Of a stretch of 64,000 bases of DNA, positions 1 through 11,178 are shown piece after piece (position 1 is the stretch's first letter; every line of letters begins with the position of its first letter). Position numbers and translations under genes: made by a program. Origin of the DNA: Heloderma charlesbogerti (Eukaryota; Chordata; Lepidosauria; Squamata; Helodermatidae); NCBI GenBank assembly GCA_026122225.1, contig JANEZZ010001905.1, positions 2,294,001 through 2,358,000 on the forward strand, given 5' to 3'. The notes beneath the pieces are model-generated. The model was given only the letters and a program-made list of their open reading frames with translations, had not been told where the DNA came from and did not search any database.

Positions 1-339
1 TGGGTCACACCACCAAATCCACTGTGATCTTCCAGCCAGGCTCTGACCCAACTCCTGTGCTCCATTACAATAGTGCACAATTGAGCGCTTATCTCCAGAG
101 AGGCTGAAAAAACCATACATCTCAATGGACAATGCTGGAAATATGCATCGCTTAACACTGAGGAGGATGGGGGAGAAATTAGTTTAGTTTGCATGTTAAT
201 GCAAACGTACCTAATTTCGCACTTTTGAACCACTATGCAAACCAAAACCCAGTCATCCTACAAAATTCACACTTCTCCAAATTTTGCAAAAGAGCTTTGC
301 AATCAAAGGCATATATTAGGGGAATGCATATATTTTTTG

Positions 340-408
340 TAAACTGCCCAGACAACTTTGGCTATTGGGCAGTATAGAAATGTAATAAATTAATAAGTAA
401 ATAAATAT
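340..408 (+). mobile_element. L2-like LINE 3' tail
   Basis: The sequence reads 'aactgcccagacaac...ggctattgggcagtatag' and runs into a TAAT/AAAT-rich tail. The same 3' end occurs at 38.34 kb (plus) and, reversed, at 32.52, 60.34 and 61.57 kb. Only the terminal part is present and no coding sequence remains. Assignment to L2 rests on the linked reverse-transcriptase remnant at 60.6-61.0 kb. Confidence 0.6.
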
Positions 409-1840
409 TTGTGAAAATAATGTTGAAAACTGTATTACATTAGGAAAAATGCACGCAAAAATGTACATATTAGGCAAAATTAGAAAAATGCAGGTATCAG
501 GAGAAATGCACATAAAATGTGTGCAACTTTTTATGTGAACATATGAAGAAAATATCTCAAAGTTTGGGATTAACCAAATTTAAGACTGGTAAAATGGGAA
601 AGGAAGAGAAATTGAAACTGACAGTTTCATCCATCTCTACTTAACACACATTCTATTCAATGGCTGAGATCGAAAGATCATGCTGCACAAGGGGATGGAA
701 TTTCTGCTTGCCCTGTATAGGAAGGTCACCAATTGTCATCGCTTCTGAGTTCCCAACCCCCAGACCCAAAGCTGTTCCACATGACCTCTCACCCTCCATA
801 ACAAGTTGTGAGGGGGTTGTGCAAATGCTGCCTCCTTCCTAGTGCAAATGTAAGTAGCTTGGATCCATGCTATTAGTGGTAGAAATGGAACAATGTACAA
901 GCACTTTGAATTTTAGCAATTAACGTATGGACAATCATTGAATATATGTTCTCCTTACTGATATTGGGCTATCTAAAAGATAACGTATCTAGTACAGTTT
1001 TAGAATGGGCTTGGACATTTATAAAAATGGAGATAGCCCTTAGAGGTTACTTGGTCTACCAAAAATAGAGATCTTATGGAAGCTCCAGAGTCAAGCAGAG
1101 ATGGCAAAACTTGCGAAGTTCCTGAGACTTTGCAGCGGTCGGGCTAAGATAAATAATTTTGAAGACTAAATGGAAACTCTTCCTCAACTACTGGATCGGC
1201 TTCAGCAAACCAGAATTAACGTATTTGCTGTACCCAAAATAGACTGTCAACATGGCGATGCCTAGCCAGCTCAGAGGCACTGCACACCAGCTCCAACTTG
1301 ATGAGCCCTCAGTCCAAGTGCAGGTGTACCCCAGAGTTGCTAGGACAGTACATGCTATTCTGGGATGTTTCCTCAGTTCCTGACCCTTGTGCTCACACAC
1401 TCCTCCCTCCAGTCCAAAGAGACCCTCCTTCTAGGTAAAGTTACCCAAGGGCTCCCAAAAAGCTGCAGGCGGCCCTGCAGTGGGAACTGGGGTGCTGGCA
1501 TCCTACACATGTAGTGGTTGCACAGAAGAGATTTTTGGTAAGTGGGAGGAACAGGTCTGGGTGCAGCTCATCTCAAAAGTCAACTGAGCAGCACAGGATA
1601 GCGTGGAGTCAGAGGGCACTCCCAGGTGAGGCTTTGAGTGTGCAATTGCCCTGCCTCAGACATGGGATTTTACAGGGGGTCCAGATGACAACATCTTCCA
1701 TTTGTAACACTCCCTTACTTTCCCTAACTGCTTAAAAATCCATTAAAGAGAGAAAGACGGAATAGCTGCCTCTTGATCCGTAGTGCTAGAAGCCCTCCGT
1801 CTGGAATCACTCAGTGTGGAGCAATAGGTATTATTCTTCA
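409..1840. other. Low-copy AT-rich sequence, no gene seen
   Basis: No convincing exon or open frame is visible. The part from about 120 to 640 has repeated short phrases such as 'gaaatgcaca' and 'aaaatgca' and ends in 'catctctac'. That end is typical of decayed DNA transposons, but I cannot define its termini. Confidence 0.4.
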
Positions 1841-2710
1841 TAAGAACATATGAGCTATGCTGGATCAGAGCACATTTTCATCTAATCCAGCATTCTTTCA
1901 CACAGCAGCAGGGAAACCCACAGGCAGGACAAGAGTGCAACAGCACCCTGCCTTCCATGTTCCTTGGCAACTGATGTACATAGGCATACCACCTCTGATA
2001 CGGGAGGTAGCATAGAACCATAGACTAGTAGCCATTGGTAGCCTTCTCCTCCATGAATTTGTCCAATCCCCTTTTAAAGCCATCCAAATTGGTGGCCATC
2101 ACTACATCTTGTGGAAGTGAATTCCATAGTTTAACTATCTGCTGTGTGAAGAAGTCCTTCCTTTGATCTGTCCTGAATCTCCCACCCATCAGCTTACGGG
2201 AGGACCCCTTTGGGTTTCAGTAATATGAGAGAGGGGAAAAAATGTCTCCCTATCCACTTTCTCCACACCATGCACATTTTTGTACACCTCTATCATGTCT
2301 CCCCTTACCCTCCTTTTTTTCCCAAGCTAAACAATCTCAGCTGTTGTAACCTTTCCTCATAGAGGAGTTGCTCCAGCCCCTTGACAATTTTAATTGCCCT
2401 TTTCTGCACTTTTTCCAATTCTACAATGTCCTTTTTTAGGTGCGGTGGCCAGAATTGTACACAGTATTCCAAATGTGGTTGCACTGTAGATTTGTATAAG
2501 GGCAGTTTTATTTTCAATTCCTTTCCTAATTACGCCTAACGTGGAATTTGCCTTTTTCACAGCTGTCACACACTAGCTCAACATTTTCATTGAGCTGTCC
2601 ATCACAAACCCAAAATCTCTTTCTTAGTCACTGCTAGCTCAAATCCCATCAGTTTATACCTGAAGTTCAGATTTTTGCCCCAATGTGCATCGCTTTACAC
2701 TTGCTTACAC
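1841..2710 (-). mobile_element. CR1-family LINE, 3' portion, with RT-end remnant
   Basis: Read on the minus strand this is the last roughly 870 bp of a CR1-type LINE. The open piece at 2517-2305 carries the C-terminal reverse-transcriptase text [17 protein letters not shown] and LEKVQKRAIKIVKGLE, typical of CR1 ORF2. The non-coding 3' part, ending 'tatgttcttatg' at 1841, matches other copies in this window at 7.5, 24.9 and 29.2-29.7 kb. The coding part is interrupted after LFSLGKK, so it is dead. No target-site duplication was found. Confidence 0.88.
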
Positions 2711-2814
2711 TGAAAGCTGTGGCATATCTGAAATCTGAGAATACCACGTGCTCTGGGAAACTGGGATATTCTGTGGAAGTCCATCTACCATGAAAGAAAC
2801 ACACATTTATCCAC

Positions 2815-3015
2815 ATAGGAAGCCTCCTTATATGGGCATACCATGGGTCCCTCTCGCCATACACGTGCCACTCTGAGTGGCAGTTGTTCTGCAAGGTCTC
2901 CAGCAGAGAGGGGGCTTTCTGAGATCTGCTGTCTGAGCTCCCATTAACTGACGGTGTCAGGGATCAAACCCAGGGCCTTGTGTGTGCAAAGCATGTGATG
3001 TGCTGCATCATTCAG
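2815..3015 (-). mobile_element. tRNA-Ala-like SINE, degraded
   Basis: On the minus strand the 3015 end resembles the head of a tRNA-Ala gene, with a 'tttgca(cac)' anticodon-arm region and a 'ggttTGATCCC'-like B box. The other end carries the 'ggtccatctag'-like 3' body found in other copies here. Divergence is high. Related copies lie at 6.39, 28.0, 37.26, 38.1, 59.05 and 59.69 kb. Confidence 0.6.
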
Positions 3016-3299
3016 GATGGTTAGCACATGTAAACAAATTAACTGAAATCCATTCAAAAGCACTTTTGGTGTCAGAAATGGCACTGCTATATTTGTTGGC
3101 ACATGGGGGCTATTTTTAAGGTTGCACACAGTCATATTGCTTTTTGAGACTGGAGATCTGGCAAGCAAAAAAGCAACCAGAGCAGAAGTTGGGAAGGCGC
3201 AGAATGGCAGGAAGATTGGTAGATCCAGTTCAAAATATTGTAATATTTAGGAAGGGGAATTGGGTGCTGCTTTTGCAAATCCTTGTGATAAAAACTATG

Positions 3300-3431
3300 G
3301 GTTGGATCCAGACTTGGTCGCACTTAGAGCAGGCCCATTGAAATCAGTGGGACTTAAACTGATCACGATTAACCTAAGTCCCACTGATTTCAGTGAGTCT
3401 ACTGTAGCTATGGCTAAGTCTGGATCCAACC
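3300..3431. mobile_element. Short palindromic MITE
   Basis: The ends are perfect 16-bp inverted repeats (GGTTGGATCCAGACTT at 3300-3315 and its complement at 3416-3431). Inside is a second inverted pair around 'cccactgatttcagt'. The element is 132 bp with no coding capacity. I infer a non-autonomous DNA transposon; the superfamily is unknown. Confidence 0.7.
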
Positions 3432-3439
3432 TGCTGGAT

Positions 3440-3605
3440 AGAATTGATAGATGCCTTTGAACGCCAGGTCTGGGGAACAACAGCGGGAGGGAGTTATTGC
3501 ACTCCTGTCCTGTTTGTCGGCTTCCTATAGGTACCAGGTTGGTCACTGTGAGAAACAAGATGCTAGACTGGATGGGCCTTTGGTCTGATCCAGCAGGATT
3601 CTTAG
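3440..3605 (+). mobile_element. CR1-family LINE 3' end
   Basis: This contains the 'ttgcactcctgtcctg', 'ggttggtcactgtg' and 'ggtctgatccagcaggat' phrases of the CR1 3' UTR used elsewhere in this window. It is a 5'-truncated fragment without coding sequence. Confidence 0.75.
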
Positions 3606-3619
3606 CAGATAGATGAGAT

Positions 3620-4006
3620 CAAGGGTGACAAACCTATTTCAGCCAAAGGGCCAAATTCAGTTTTGGATGAGCTCCTGGGGGATGTAGTCCAGTGGTAGGT
3701 AGGATGGAAGGCAAAGGAGCAGCGCCAAAATACCCACCACCACCACGACTCAAAAAAAAAAAAGCCTGGCATGCTATAGCTGAACGCTTTGACTGCCAGT
3801 AACTAAGCCTTAAGAACAGTATTTCATTCTTTTAGAATGGGGTGGCAGAGCGAAGAGCCAGGAAACCACCAAGCAATTGGCGCTCAGGAGAGAGGTGGTG
3901 GGGCCGGGGGCGGGGGGCACAGCCATCTGGGGAACCCTGGAGGGCCAGAGTAGAAGCCCAGCTGGGCTGGATTTGGCCCCCCAGGCCTTTGGTTTAACTC
4001 CCCTGG
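3620..4006. mobile_element. hAT-like non-autonomous DNA element
   Basis: The ends 'caagggtgacaaacc' and, on the other strand, 'ccaggggagttaaacc' form imperfect terminal inverted repeats of the CAGGGGTG type common in hAT elements. The sub-terminal phrases 'gggccaaattcagtttt' and 'ggatttggcccccca' also recur in the element at 54.5-55.8 kb. There is no transposase. A short A-tract lies inside. Confidence 0.65.
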
Positions 4007-5927
4007 ATTAGATACGTATAAAAAAGAAATTAAGCAGCAGGCAGAAGGGAAATCATGATAGAAAATGAGAGGCTGGTCTAGGAAAAGAGCCATCTTTTTA
4101 CATTGCACAGGGTGGATTTGGTCTGCCTGTTGCAAACAGGTTCTGGGGCTAAGCTCCTGGTAAGCTGCAATGGGGGAGCCAGGCAACAGTGTGAACAAGG
4201 TCAGGTGCCTCTCTGGAGATGAGCTCCAAGCAAGGCACATGCTGGGAAAGACTATGTTCAAGTGTCAGCTCTCCCAGGGAGGAAGGGTCTCAGGTTACAT
4301 TTACAAAACTGAGCGGAAACCCCAGAGCCCATCCTGTTTACTGGCTGCGCCAACCGGCTGGCGAAACAGGCCCACGCCTCACTCAGGGGAGCAGGAGCCG
4401 AGCGGCGGAGCGGGTGCCGTCGCAATTACGTGTCCATCACATTATACGCCTGAGACTGGAACACGACCCTGCCGCCACCGGCCTCATCTCCTAGCTCGAC
4501 TCGTGCTGTCCCACAATGGACACATGGATGGGTGAATTACATCAGGGCCCCCAAGAAGCCAAGGGAATGTACAATATGTGCTGCAGGTTGTGCAGCTGCT
4601 GCCAGCCACCAAAGCAAAAACAGACGACTGGGAGCGGGAGCCCGGCCAGGTCTCAAGGGCCTCTTAGGTCGTCTCGCCTGTCTCTGCCTTAATTCATCTT
4701 ATTCCAGTGCCCTGATGGTCAGGGTCTTCCTCTTTTTTCCTACTCACCCCCTGTGATTTTTACTGATGCCCAGACTCCTGATATCATCCATGAAATGCTC
4801 ACAGCGGAGTAGATCAGAGCTTCTCCAAAACTGAATTCTGCCCTTGGGCTGAAGGAAGTTCAGCAACCCTGGGCTAGATGGACAAAGGGTCTGACCTGGT
4901 ATACGGCAGCTTCCCATGTTCAGATGGGAAGATGTGCCTGCAAATGAAGGTGCCACTCTGTCAAGTCAAGAGTGGGGATCACAAAAGCTGCCACTAAACT
5001 TCTATTTGCAAATGCCAACTGAGCTGTGAAATCCACATGATCCGTGGTCCAAACCATGTCATCGTAACTTGTAACCCATCTTGACCCCTCATAATTGCAC
5101 ACATGCATGCACACACACGGCCGCAGTAGCCACCCAGGTGCCCCCTGGAAACCTCCCAGATGAAACACCCCTAGGAACTACTGGGCCCCATGGAGGAAGA
5201 GAAACTGGTACCCATTTCTATTCTACTGTGGAGCCCAAAGCAGCTTGCGGGTTGTCAACTCCGAAGTGAAAAGCTAGTGGCACAATAAGCATCAAGATGA
5301 TGCAACAGCCTGGGTGGCGGGGTGGGGGGGCAGAGAGAAGAAAAAAGAAAAGATGACATGACATGACAAACGTCATATGTCGCTTGAGCCTCTCCATGTC
5401 TCTCTCCCTCTCGCTAGTCTCTAAGGTTGCACTAAAAGCTCCCAGTACGTTCGTAGCACCTTCTGGTTGAAATTATTAGAGCCAAGGGAACACTAATGCG
5501 TCAAACGCTGATGCCCTGGAATGTGGTTATTTGAAGCAAGCCGTCTTTGGAAGAAAAGCCCATTTCTTAGTCCTCTCAAAACAAATCAATCCATCCCTCG
5601 AGTCTGAGAAGCCAGGCAGGGCTGCGTACGGCCCCTTCCCTCCACCTGCGCGCCACCTCTCCTGTCAGCGAAGCCAAGAGCGGTCCAGCCACCCCGCCAC
5701 CCTGAGTCTGCATTTCCTTGTCTCCAAAGGCCCCTTAATGGTGTCCACTGAGATCAAAACCAGTTAAGCGGGAATTAGGAGGAAAGAAAAGACAGACAGC
5801 TGCTCCCCAACTGGAAGCACAAAATGTTTCTGGCAGGAGGAAATAATGTGCCTCGCTCATCTTGCCAGAAGATGTAAGTACCAAACAATCCAAGAAACAC
5901 ACATTCGGGAGTAACGGCGACGAGCAA
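4007..5927. other. Low-copy block, no gene recognised
   Basis: GC-moderate sequence without recognisable repeats, except a SINE 3' scrap at about 4840-4922. Several open stretches exist (4170-4535 on plus, for example), but their translations have no recognisable domain and look like chance. The part from 4330 to 4550 has retained CpGs and could be a conserved non-coding element. That needs alignment with another reptile. Confidence 0.4.
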
Positions 5928-5950
5928 TCTCTCTCTCTCTCTCTCTCTTC
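5928..5950. repeat. (CT)n microsatellite
   Basis: About eleven uninterrupted CT units, roughly 150 bp upstream of the TATA-like motif at 6098. Confidence 0.9.
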
Positions 5951-6097
5951 TCCCTGCGCCTCTTTTCGTGGTCTCGGCCACGCCCCCTCTCTCGACAGCT
6001 TCTGTCACTGTGTGCTCTCAGCGAGATATTTTTAAATCTCTCGCCGCAGCTCATAACTGCGAGTGTATCAGCCAAAATACCTCCCACTGAGGGGAGT

Positions 6098-6140
6098 TAT
6101 ATATAGCTCTGCGCACAGCCAGAGAGCACAGATAAGATGT
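6098..6140 (+). promoter_or_regulatory. Candidate TATA promoter upstream of ATG 6137
   Basis: TATATATA lies at 6098-6105, within 'gttatatatagctctg'. A CT tract is upstream and an ATG at 6137 lies about 32 bp downstream. The frame from 6137 begins MYNMQPMQVMLYEAQ and stays open to 6439, but its later part runs into a SINE, so only the start could be genuine. I do not recognise a family. This may be chance in a low-copy, CpG-containing stretch. Confidence 0.25.
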
Positions 6141-6385
6141 ACAACATGCAGCCAATGCAGGTCATGTTGTACGAAGCTCAGGCAGAAGAACACCAGAAGT
6201 GTTCTGCTGGGTTCAGACCCAACGGCACACGGAATGCGGCATCCCTCTTCCGACAGGGGCAGGCCAGATGCCGCAGGGAAGTTGGCCGGCAGGGCGTTGA
6301 GGCGACATGTGTGCCTTCTGGACAGGAGGCAGAGAGGTGTTCTGCCAAAAGAGAGGGGCTGGGCTTCCACCTCTCGTGGCTGGTA

Positions 6386-6575
6386 GATGAAACTGCCTTC
6401 TACCCAGTCAGACCATTGATCCATCTATCCCAGTATTGACTATTCTGAATGCCTGAGATCTCAGAGGGTCTCTGCAAGGAAGGGGCTTTTCCCAGCCCCC
6501 CTACCCAACATCCTTCAAAGGGATTGTATCTGGGGCCGTCGGCATGGAAATCACTGCCACTGAGCTATGGGTGCT
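6386..6575 (-). mobile_element. tRNA-Ala-like SINE
   Basis: The minus-strand head at 6575-6560 ('ccactgagctatggg' on plus) matches the 5' start of a tRNA-Ala-type promoter region. The 3' body at 6386-6440 has 'cagaccattgatccat' on plus. Length (about 190 bp) and layout fit a near-complete SINE. The central part is diverged. Confidence 0.65.
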
Positions 6576-7099
6576 TGACTCCCCATGGATACAATTATGG
6601 GAAAGGGGGTGGACTGGGGGCAAACAGGGATATACCAGGGACAAAATGTGGCTCCCATAATGGCAAGGAGGAACAACGGTCTACGAAAAGAGCCCTGCTT
6701 GGCTGGCAGAGGAAGCCTTCACTGAGGCAGAGAGGAGGGCATGCGCTAGGCCCAGCTAGTCAGTTGAGGGGGCAACAGAACAGAAGGGTCACGAAGCCTT
6801 CCTCACTGCGTATTTACGTAATGCTTCTTCAGTTCTTAAAGAAGTGCTTCCTTCATATAAGTTGACGTCAGTCACATTGTTTTAATTTAACAAAACAAAA
6901 CAACACAAAATAAAAACCCTTGTAAGTTTAATGCACATGAGCATTCTTATGCCCAAGTGGAGGGCTAAGAGACAGTAACTTGCCCTGGGCAAGTGTTTGT
7001 CACAGTAACTCTTTTGCAATTGCAGGGAAGCCTGAGGCCCTCTGTGGCACAAGGCCTTTCAAGGAAACTGTGTGGATACCAAGACACACACATGGGCTG
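6576..7099. other. No gene or clear repeat seen
   Basis: Low-copy sequence. It includes a perfect CRE-like TGACGTCA at 6864-6871 and an A-rich stretch near 6890. No exon signals stand out. Confidence 0.4.
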
Positions 7100-7267
7100 G
7101 ATGTGCCTGATCTGGTCTGATCTCAGAAGCTAAGCAGGACCAGCCCTTTAACTTTAAGCACTTCTTTAAGCAGGGTGGGAGACCGCCTTGGAATCAGGCT
7201 TCCTGCATCGAGCGGGGGGCTGGACTCGATGGTCTTGTAGGCCCCTTCCAACCCTATGGTTCTATGA
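7100..7267 (+). mobile_element. 5S rRNA-derived SINE with CR1-type 3' tail
   Basis: From 7104 the text 'tctggtctgatctcagaagc' followed by 'taagcagg' and 'gtgggagaccgcc' matches the internal promoter region (A box to C box) of 5S rRNA. After 7199 it switches to 'ggctggactcgatggtct' and 'ccttccaaccctatggttct', the extreme 3' end of CR1 LINEs. A stretch in the middle ('ctttaa...ctttaa') interrupts the 5S match. 5S-headed SINEs with CR1-like tails (the SINE3 type) are known. This is not a functional 5S gene. Confidence 0.75.
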
Positions 7268-8087
7268 CACACACCCCGAGACGGATTTAATTCGAGAAAG
7301 ATTGAAGGAAGTCAGAGTGTGTGTGCGTGCGCGCGTGCCCTCATGCACATGTGTGAACAAACCTCTGTCATAAAAGCATCAAAGGCAAACAGACAAAATG
7401 ATGGAAAGAGATGCAGACTGTGGCAACCTTCTCCAACCTGGGACCAGGCAGGGGAAGCCTGTCCCATGGAGGTAAGTTGACAAGAACGTTAAGAGCCCTG
7501 CTGGACCAAAGGCCTCTCTAAGCCAGCATTGTGTTCTCACAGTGGCCAGCCAGGTGCCCATGGAAGCCCAAAAGCAAAACATGAGTGCCACAGCACCCTC
7601 CTACATAGTGGCTTCTGGTGCACTTATCTACTGAATAAGCAAACCCAGAAAAAAAGCATATCCATGTGCGCTCTCCTTCTGGCAACATCCCAAGCCACAT
7701 GCTCTCATCTTTGCAATGGATTAACTGTCTTATTTTTTTCAGACAGGGAAATGTTCACTCGAGGAAGCTCAAAAGAGCTTAAGGGTGAAAACAAGGAGCT
7801 CAGGTAGTTTTTGAGGAAATAAAAACATGCCGCAGTAGGGAAGGCAAAGAGACATGCAGGCTCCTAGATTTTAAATAATCCTTGCTTTCTAGATCTATTT
7901 ATTAGTCTTGCTCAGAGTTTTGTTTTGGTTATACTGATTTTATTCTCTGATTCCTGTTCATACTTGTATTTTATTGTTTCGTTATTACAATAAACCACAT
8001 ATACATATGGATTTCATATAAATATTGTTAATATCAAAGCTATCAAAAGAAGTCCCAAGACATGGTCTGAAGGCACAGGAGGCAGCC
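7268..8087. other. Low-copy sequence with a CR1 scrap
   Basis: A minus-strand CR1 3' fragment lies at about 7487-7625 ('cagtggccagccaggtgcc'). The rest has a short GT/GC microsatellite near 7318 and no gene signal. Confidence 0.5.
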
Positions 8088-8238
8088 CCCTTGCTGAAGC
8101 TAAGCAGGTCTGGGTCCAGTCAGTGCTCGGAGAGGAGACCACCTGGGAACCACATGCAGCCACCTTGAGTTCCACAAAGGAAGAAAGGTAGGATATAAAT
8201 GTAATAAATAAATAAATAAATAAACGAACGAACGAACA
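8088..8238 (+). mobile_element. 5S-Sauria-type SINE
   Basis: The head 'ctgaagctaagcaggtctgg...gaccacctgggaac' corresponds to the 3' half of 5S rRNA. The body continues as 'accttgagttcc' and 'aaggtaggatataaatg' and ends in (AAAT)n then (AACG)n. That 3' half is the same as in the tRNA-headed SINEs at 36.59 and 43.56 kb. A 5S-headed Sauria SINE is known from Anolis, and this copy fits it. Confidence 0.75.
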
Positions 8239-8409
8239 AACACATCAGACCAAACACACTTCTGATACTCTCTCCCCATCACCACTTACAGACCTAGGGT
8301 GACTTAAAGAAAAAAGATTCTCAATGGGCTATTAGTCATTGTAGCTAAGTGGAATTCTCAGATTCAGAAGCAGTGAACCACTTCATATCAGATGTTAGAG
8401 GCAAGCAGC

Positions 8410-8790
8410 AGGAGAGACAGCGGATAAAAAATAATGAAAGCAAAATTTAAATGGTATTTCTTTGTTATTTTATCTGTTTGTTATTTTTGCAAATGTTTAT
8501 CCCAGATTTCTATCTTAAGATAACAAAGATAGCTAAAAATCTAACATCAAAACAAACAGGGAAAACAGAAATCTCTTAACAATACATTATCCAAAATCAA
8601 CGTTAAAACAACAACTATAAAAGCAAAAGTAAATGCTGACGGGATGGCAGCTGAAATACAACACAGACCAGCCAGAACATTCAGGGGCCTGCTGGATTAG
8701 ATGCATCTTCAAAAAGGTGGCAAAAAACCAACAAAGAGGCTGCCCTACTGGGCAGGGATATCCACCGCCCGGCCCAGCCAGAGGGAGGCC
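8410..8790 (-). mobile_element. Degraded L2-like LINE 3' region
   Basis: The minus-strand order is a 'cctgctggattagatgcatc' and 'aaaaggtggc' coding-end region, then an A/T-rich 3' UTR. It resembles the L2-like 3' regions at 24.34-24.60 and 60.4-60.6 kb. Strong divergence; the assignment is tentative. Confidence 0.35.
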
Positions 8791-8979
8791 TACCACCCGG
8801 CCAGAGCGCAGCTCCTCTCGCTAAACGTGCTTCCAGAATTTAAGCAAGATGTTTTTAAAAAGTCAGTTATAGCAGACATCCTTTGAAACGTATTTAAGTT
8901 GAAATCTGAATTTAAAACGAAACATGTGAAGATGTAAACAATCGTGATCTCTTAAACCTGAATCCACTACCACCTAAGC

Positions 8980-9322
8980 CAGGGGTGTTGAACCTCAGGC
9001 TCGTGGGCCCAATCCGGCCAGCCTGCGGGCCCAATCCAGCCCCCCAGGCTTCCCTAGAAGGCCATGCCCCCTTCCCCTGGCCCCAGGCCTTCCCCCCAAC
9101 CACTGATTGTTTGGTGGTGTCCTGGCTTTTGCACATTTTTCCCTTGCTCTAAAAGATTGAAATGCCTCTCCTATAGCTTGGTTACACACAGTAAGAGTTT
9201 TAAGTTAAAATATGCTGGTCTTTTGATATTCTGGGCCCACACTTTTTGCCCCACCCACCACTGGAATGTGGCCCCCAAGAGCTTCGCCAAAACTTCGGGC
9301 GGAAAGAAGTTTAACATCCCCG
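8980..9322. mobile_element. hAT-like non-autonomous DNA element
   Basis: It starts CAGGGGTGTTGAACCTC and ends in the imperfect complement, 'gaagtttaacatccccg'. The flanks ACCTAAGC and ATCTAATC agree at 6 of 8 positions, as expected for a decayed hAT 8-bp duplication. Sub-terminal 'gggcccaatccggcc' is shared in style with the other hAT-like copies here. No transposase. Confidence 0.7.
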
Positions 9323-9485
9323 ATCTAATCCAACACATTTAAAGGGTGATTTTCTATGAAAGAGACCAGATCAGAAGGGGAGGTATTATGGATACCATAC
9401 CTTTTGAGAGCAGGTATTATGGATACCACACAATAGGTCATGTTGTGCGTTGTATTTATTATTGGGCAAACTATGAGTATTAATG

Positions 9486-9583
9486 CTGCAAAGCTATACA
9501 CACTTACCTGGGAGAAAACCCACTGAATAGTGTGTTCTTCCTTCCAAATAGATACACGTAAGATTGCATTCTGTCAAGGAAAT
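9486..9583. mobile_element. Short palindromic MITE
   Basis: The left end 'gctatacacacttacctggg' and the right end 'acacgtaagattgcattctg' are related as imperfect inverted repeats. The class is the common reptile element with 'acttacctgggag' near its end. No coding capacity. Confidence 0.5.
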
Positions 9584-10005
9584 GTCCATATTCTTTCAAT
9601 CTCATGGAGCAATACTGCTCTGTTCATAATTACTAAGCCCTTGTCTTTGAAAAGTTCTGGGTGTTTAACCTTCAACTAACTGCTCTTGTTTAGTGTCCTT
9701 GTTTGCATAAAGAGCAAGATAGTACAAATCCTTAATTTCACAAGGCTCCCTTGTCTGTGGCTGCTTCCAGACAAGCATTAGTGTGGAATTACCATGGATG
9801 GCTCGTTCACTCACATTTTACGTGAGATCCACTTGACGATGCTTTCTTTAAAGTAGCATTATAACATTATAGGGGCGTAGAGCTTTAACCGTCTAGTTCT
9901 AATTAAAGAAAACATTTTAAAAAACCTTTCCAGTCATCATCATTAACCACTTGACTAAAATTGTGGTAACTGGAAAGGGCGGGGGGTCATTCTTTTTTTA
10001 TTTAT

Positions 10006-11176
10006 ATATTGTTGTTGTTGTTGTTGTTCAGTCGTTAATTCGTGTCCGACTCTTCATGACCCCATGGACCAGGCCTTCCTGTCCTGCACTCTCTCCCGGA
10101 GTGTGCTCAAGTTCATATTCATTGCATCGGTGATGCTATCCAGCCATCTCATCCTCTGCCGTCCCCTTCTCCTTTTGCCTGCAATCTTTCCCAGCATCAG
10201 AGTCTTTTCCAGGGAGTTTTCTCTTCTCATTAGGTGGTCAAAATATCTGAGCTTCAGCTTCAGGATCTGTCCTTCCAATGAGCAGTCAGGGTTGATTTCC
10301 TTTAGGATGGACTGATTTGACCTCCTTGCAGTCCAGGGGACTCGTAAGAGTCTTCTCCAGCACCACAGTTCAAACGCATCAATTCTTCTGCGCTCAGCTT
10401 TCCTTATAGTCCAGCTCCCACAGCCATACATTGCTACTGGGAAAACCATAGCTTTGATTATATGAACCTTTGTCGGCAAGGTGATGTCTCTGCTTCTTAC
10501 TATGCTGTCTAGGTTTGCCATAGCTTTCCTCCCAAGGAGCAAGCGTCTTTTAATTTCATGGCTAGAGTCACCGTCTGCGGTGATCTTGGAGCCCAAGAAA
10601 ATAAAGTCTGTCACTGCTTCCATTTCTTCCCCTTCTATATGCCAGGAAGTGATGGGGCCAGATGCCATGATCTTCGTTTTTTTAATCTTGAGTTTCAAAC
10701 CAGCTTTTGCACTCTCCAATTTCACCCCTCAACAAGAGGCTCTTTAGATCCTCTTCGTTTTCTGCCATTAGGGTGGTATCGTCTGCGTATCTGAGGTTGT
10801 TGATAATTCTCCCGGCAATCTTAATTCCGACCTGTGATTCATCCAGCCCGGCATTTCTCATGATGTACTCTGCGTATCAGTTAAATAAGCAAGGCGACAA
10901 TATACAGCCTTGTCGTACTCCTTTCCCAATTTGGAACCAATTGGTTGTTCCATGTCTGCTTCTTACTGTTGCTTCTTGACCCTCATACAGGTTTCTCAGG
11001 AGACAGGTAAGGTGGTCTGGTACTCCCATCACTTTAAGAATTTGCCAGGGTTTGTTGTGATCCACACAATCAAAGGCTTTAGCATAGTCAGTAAAGCAGA
11101 AATAGACGTTTTTCTGGAATTCTCTTGCTTTCTCCATGATCCAGCGAATGTTGGCGATTTGATCTCTAGTTACTCT
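10006..11176 (-). mobile_element. BovB (RTE) LINE, 3' part of split copy
   Basis: On the minus strand this holds the RT palm-to-C-terminus region and the (AAC)n tail of BovB; on plus it begins with (GTT)n at 10006. The open stretch 10725-10054 encodes the post-palm part, with GPITSWHIEGEEMEAV and RRRGRQRMRWLDS. The stretch 11380-10877 runs from foldback sequence into BovB and carries DYAKAFDCVDH (RT motif A). The YADD region is in another frame, so frameshifts are present. Together with 11665-12763 this was one insertion, now split by a foldback element. Confidence 0.92.
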
Positions 11177-11178
11177 TA

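Noticed and set aside
3884..4261. 125-codon minus-strand frame
   Set aside because: It spans a hAT-like element and low-copy DNA, with low-complexity Pro/Ser text and no domain.
4170..4535. 121-codon plus-strand frame
   Set aside because: No recognisable motif, no splice context, and an overlapping shadow frame of similar quality.
7100..8238. Functional 5S rRNA genes
   Set aside because: Only the internal promoter part is present, with substitutions, an interruption and LINE/SINE tails.
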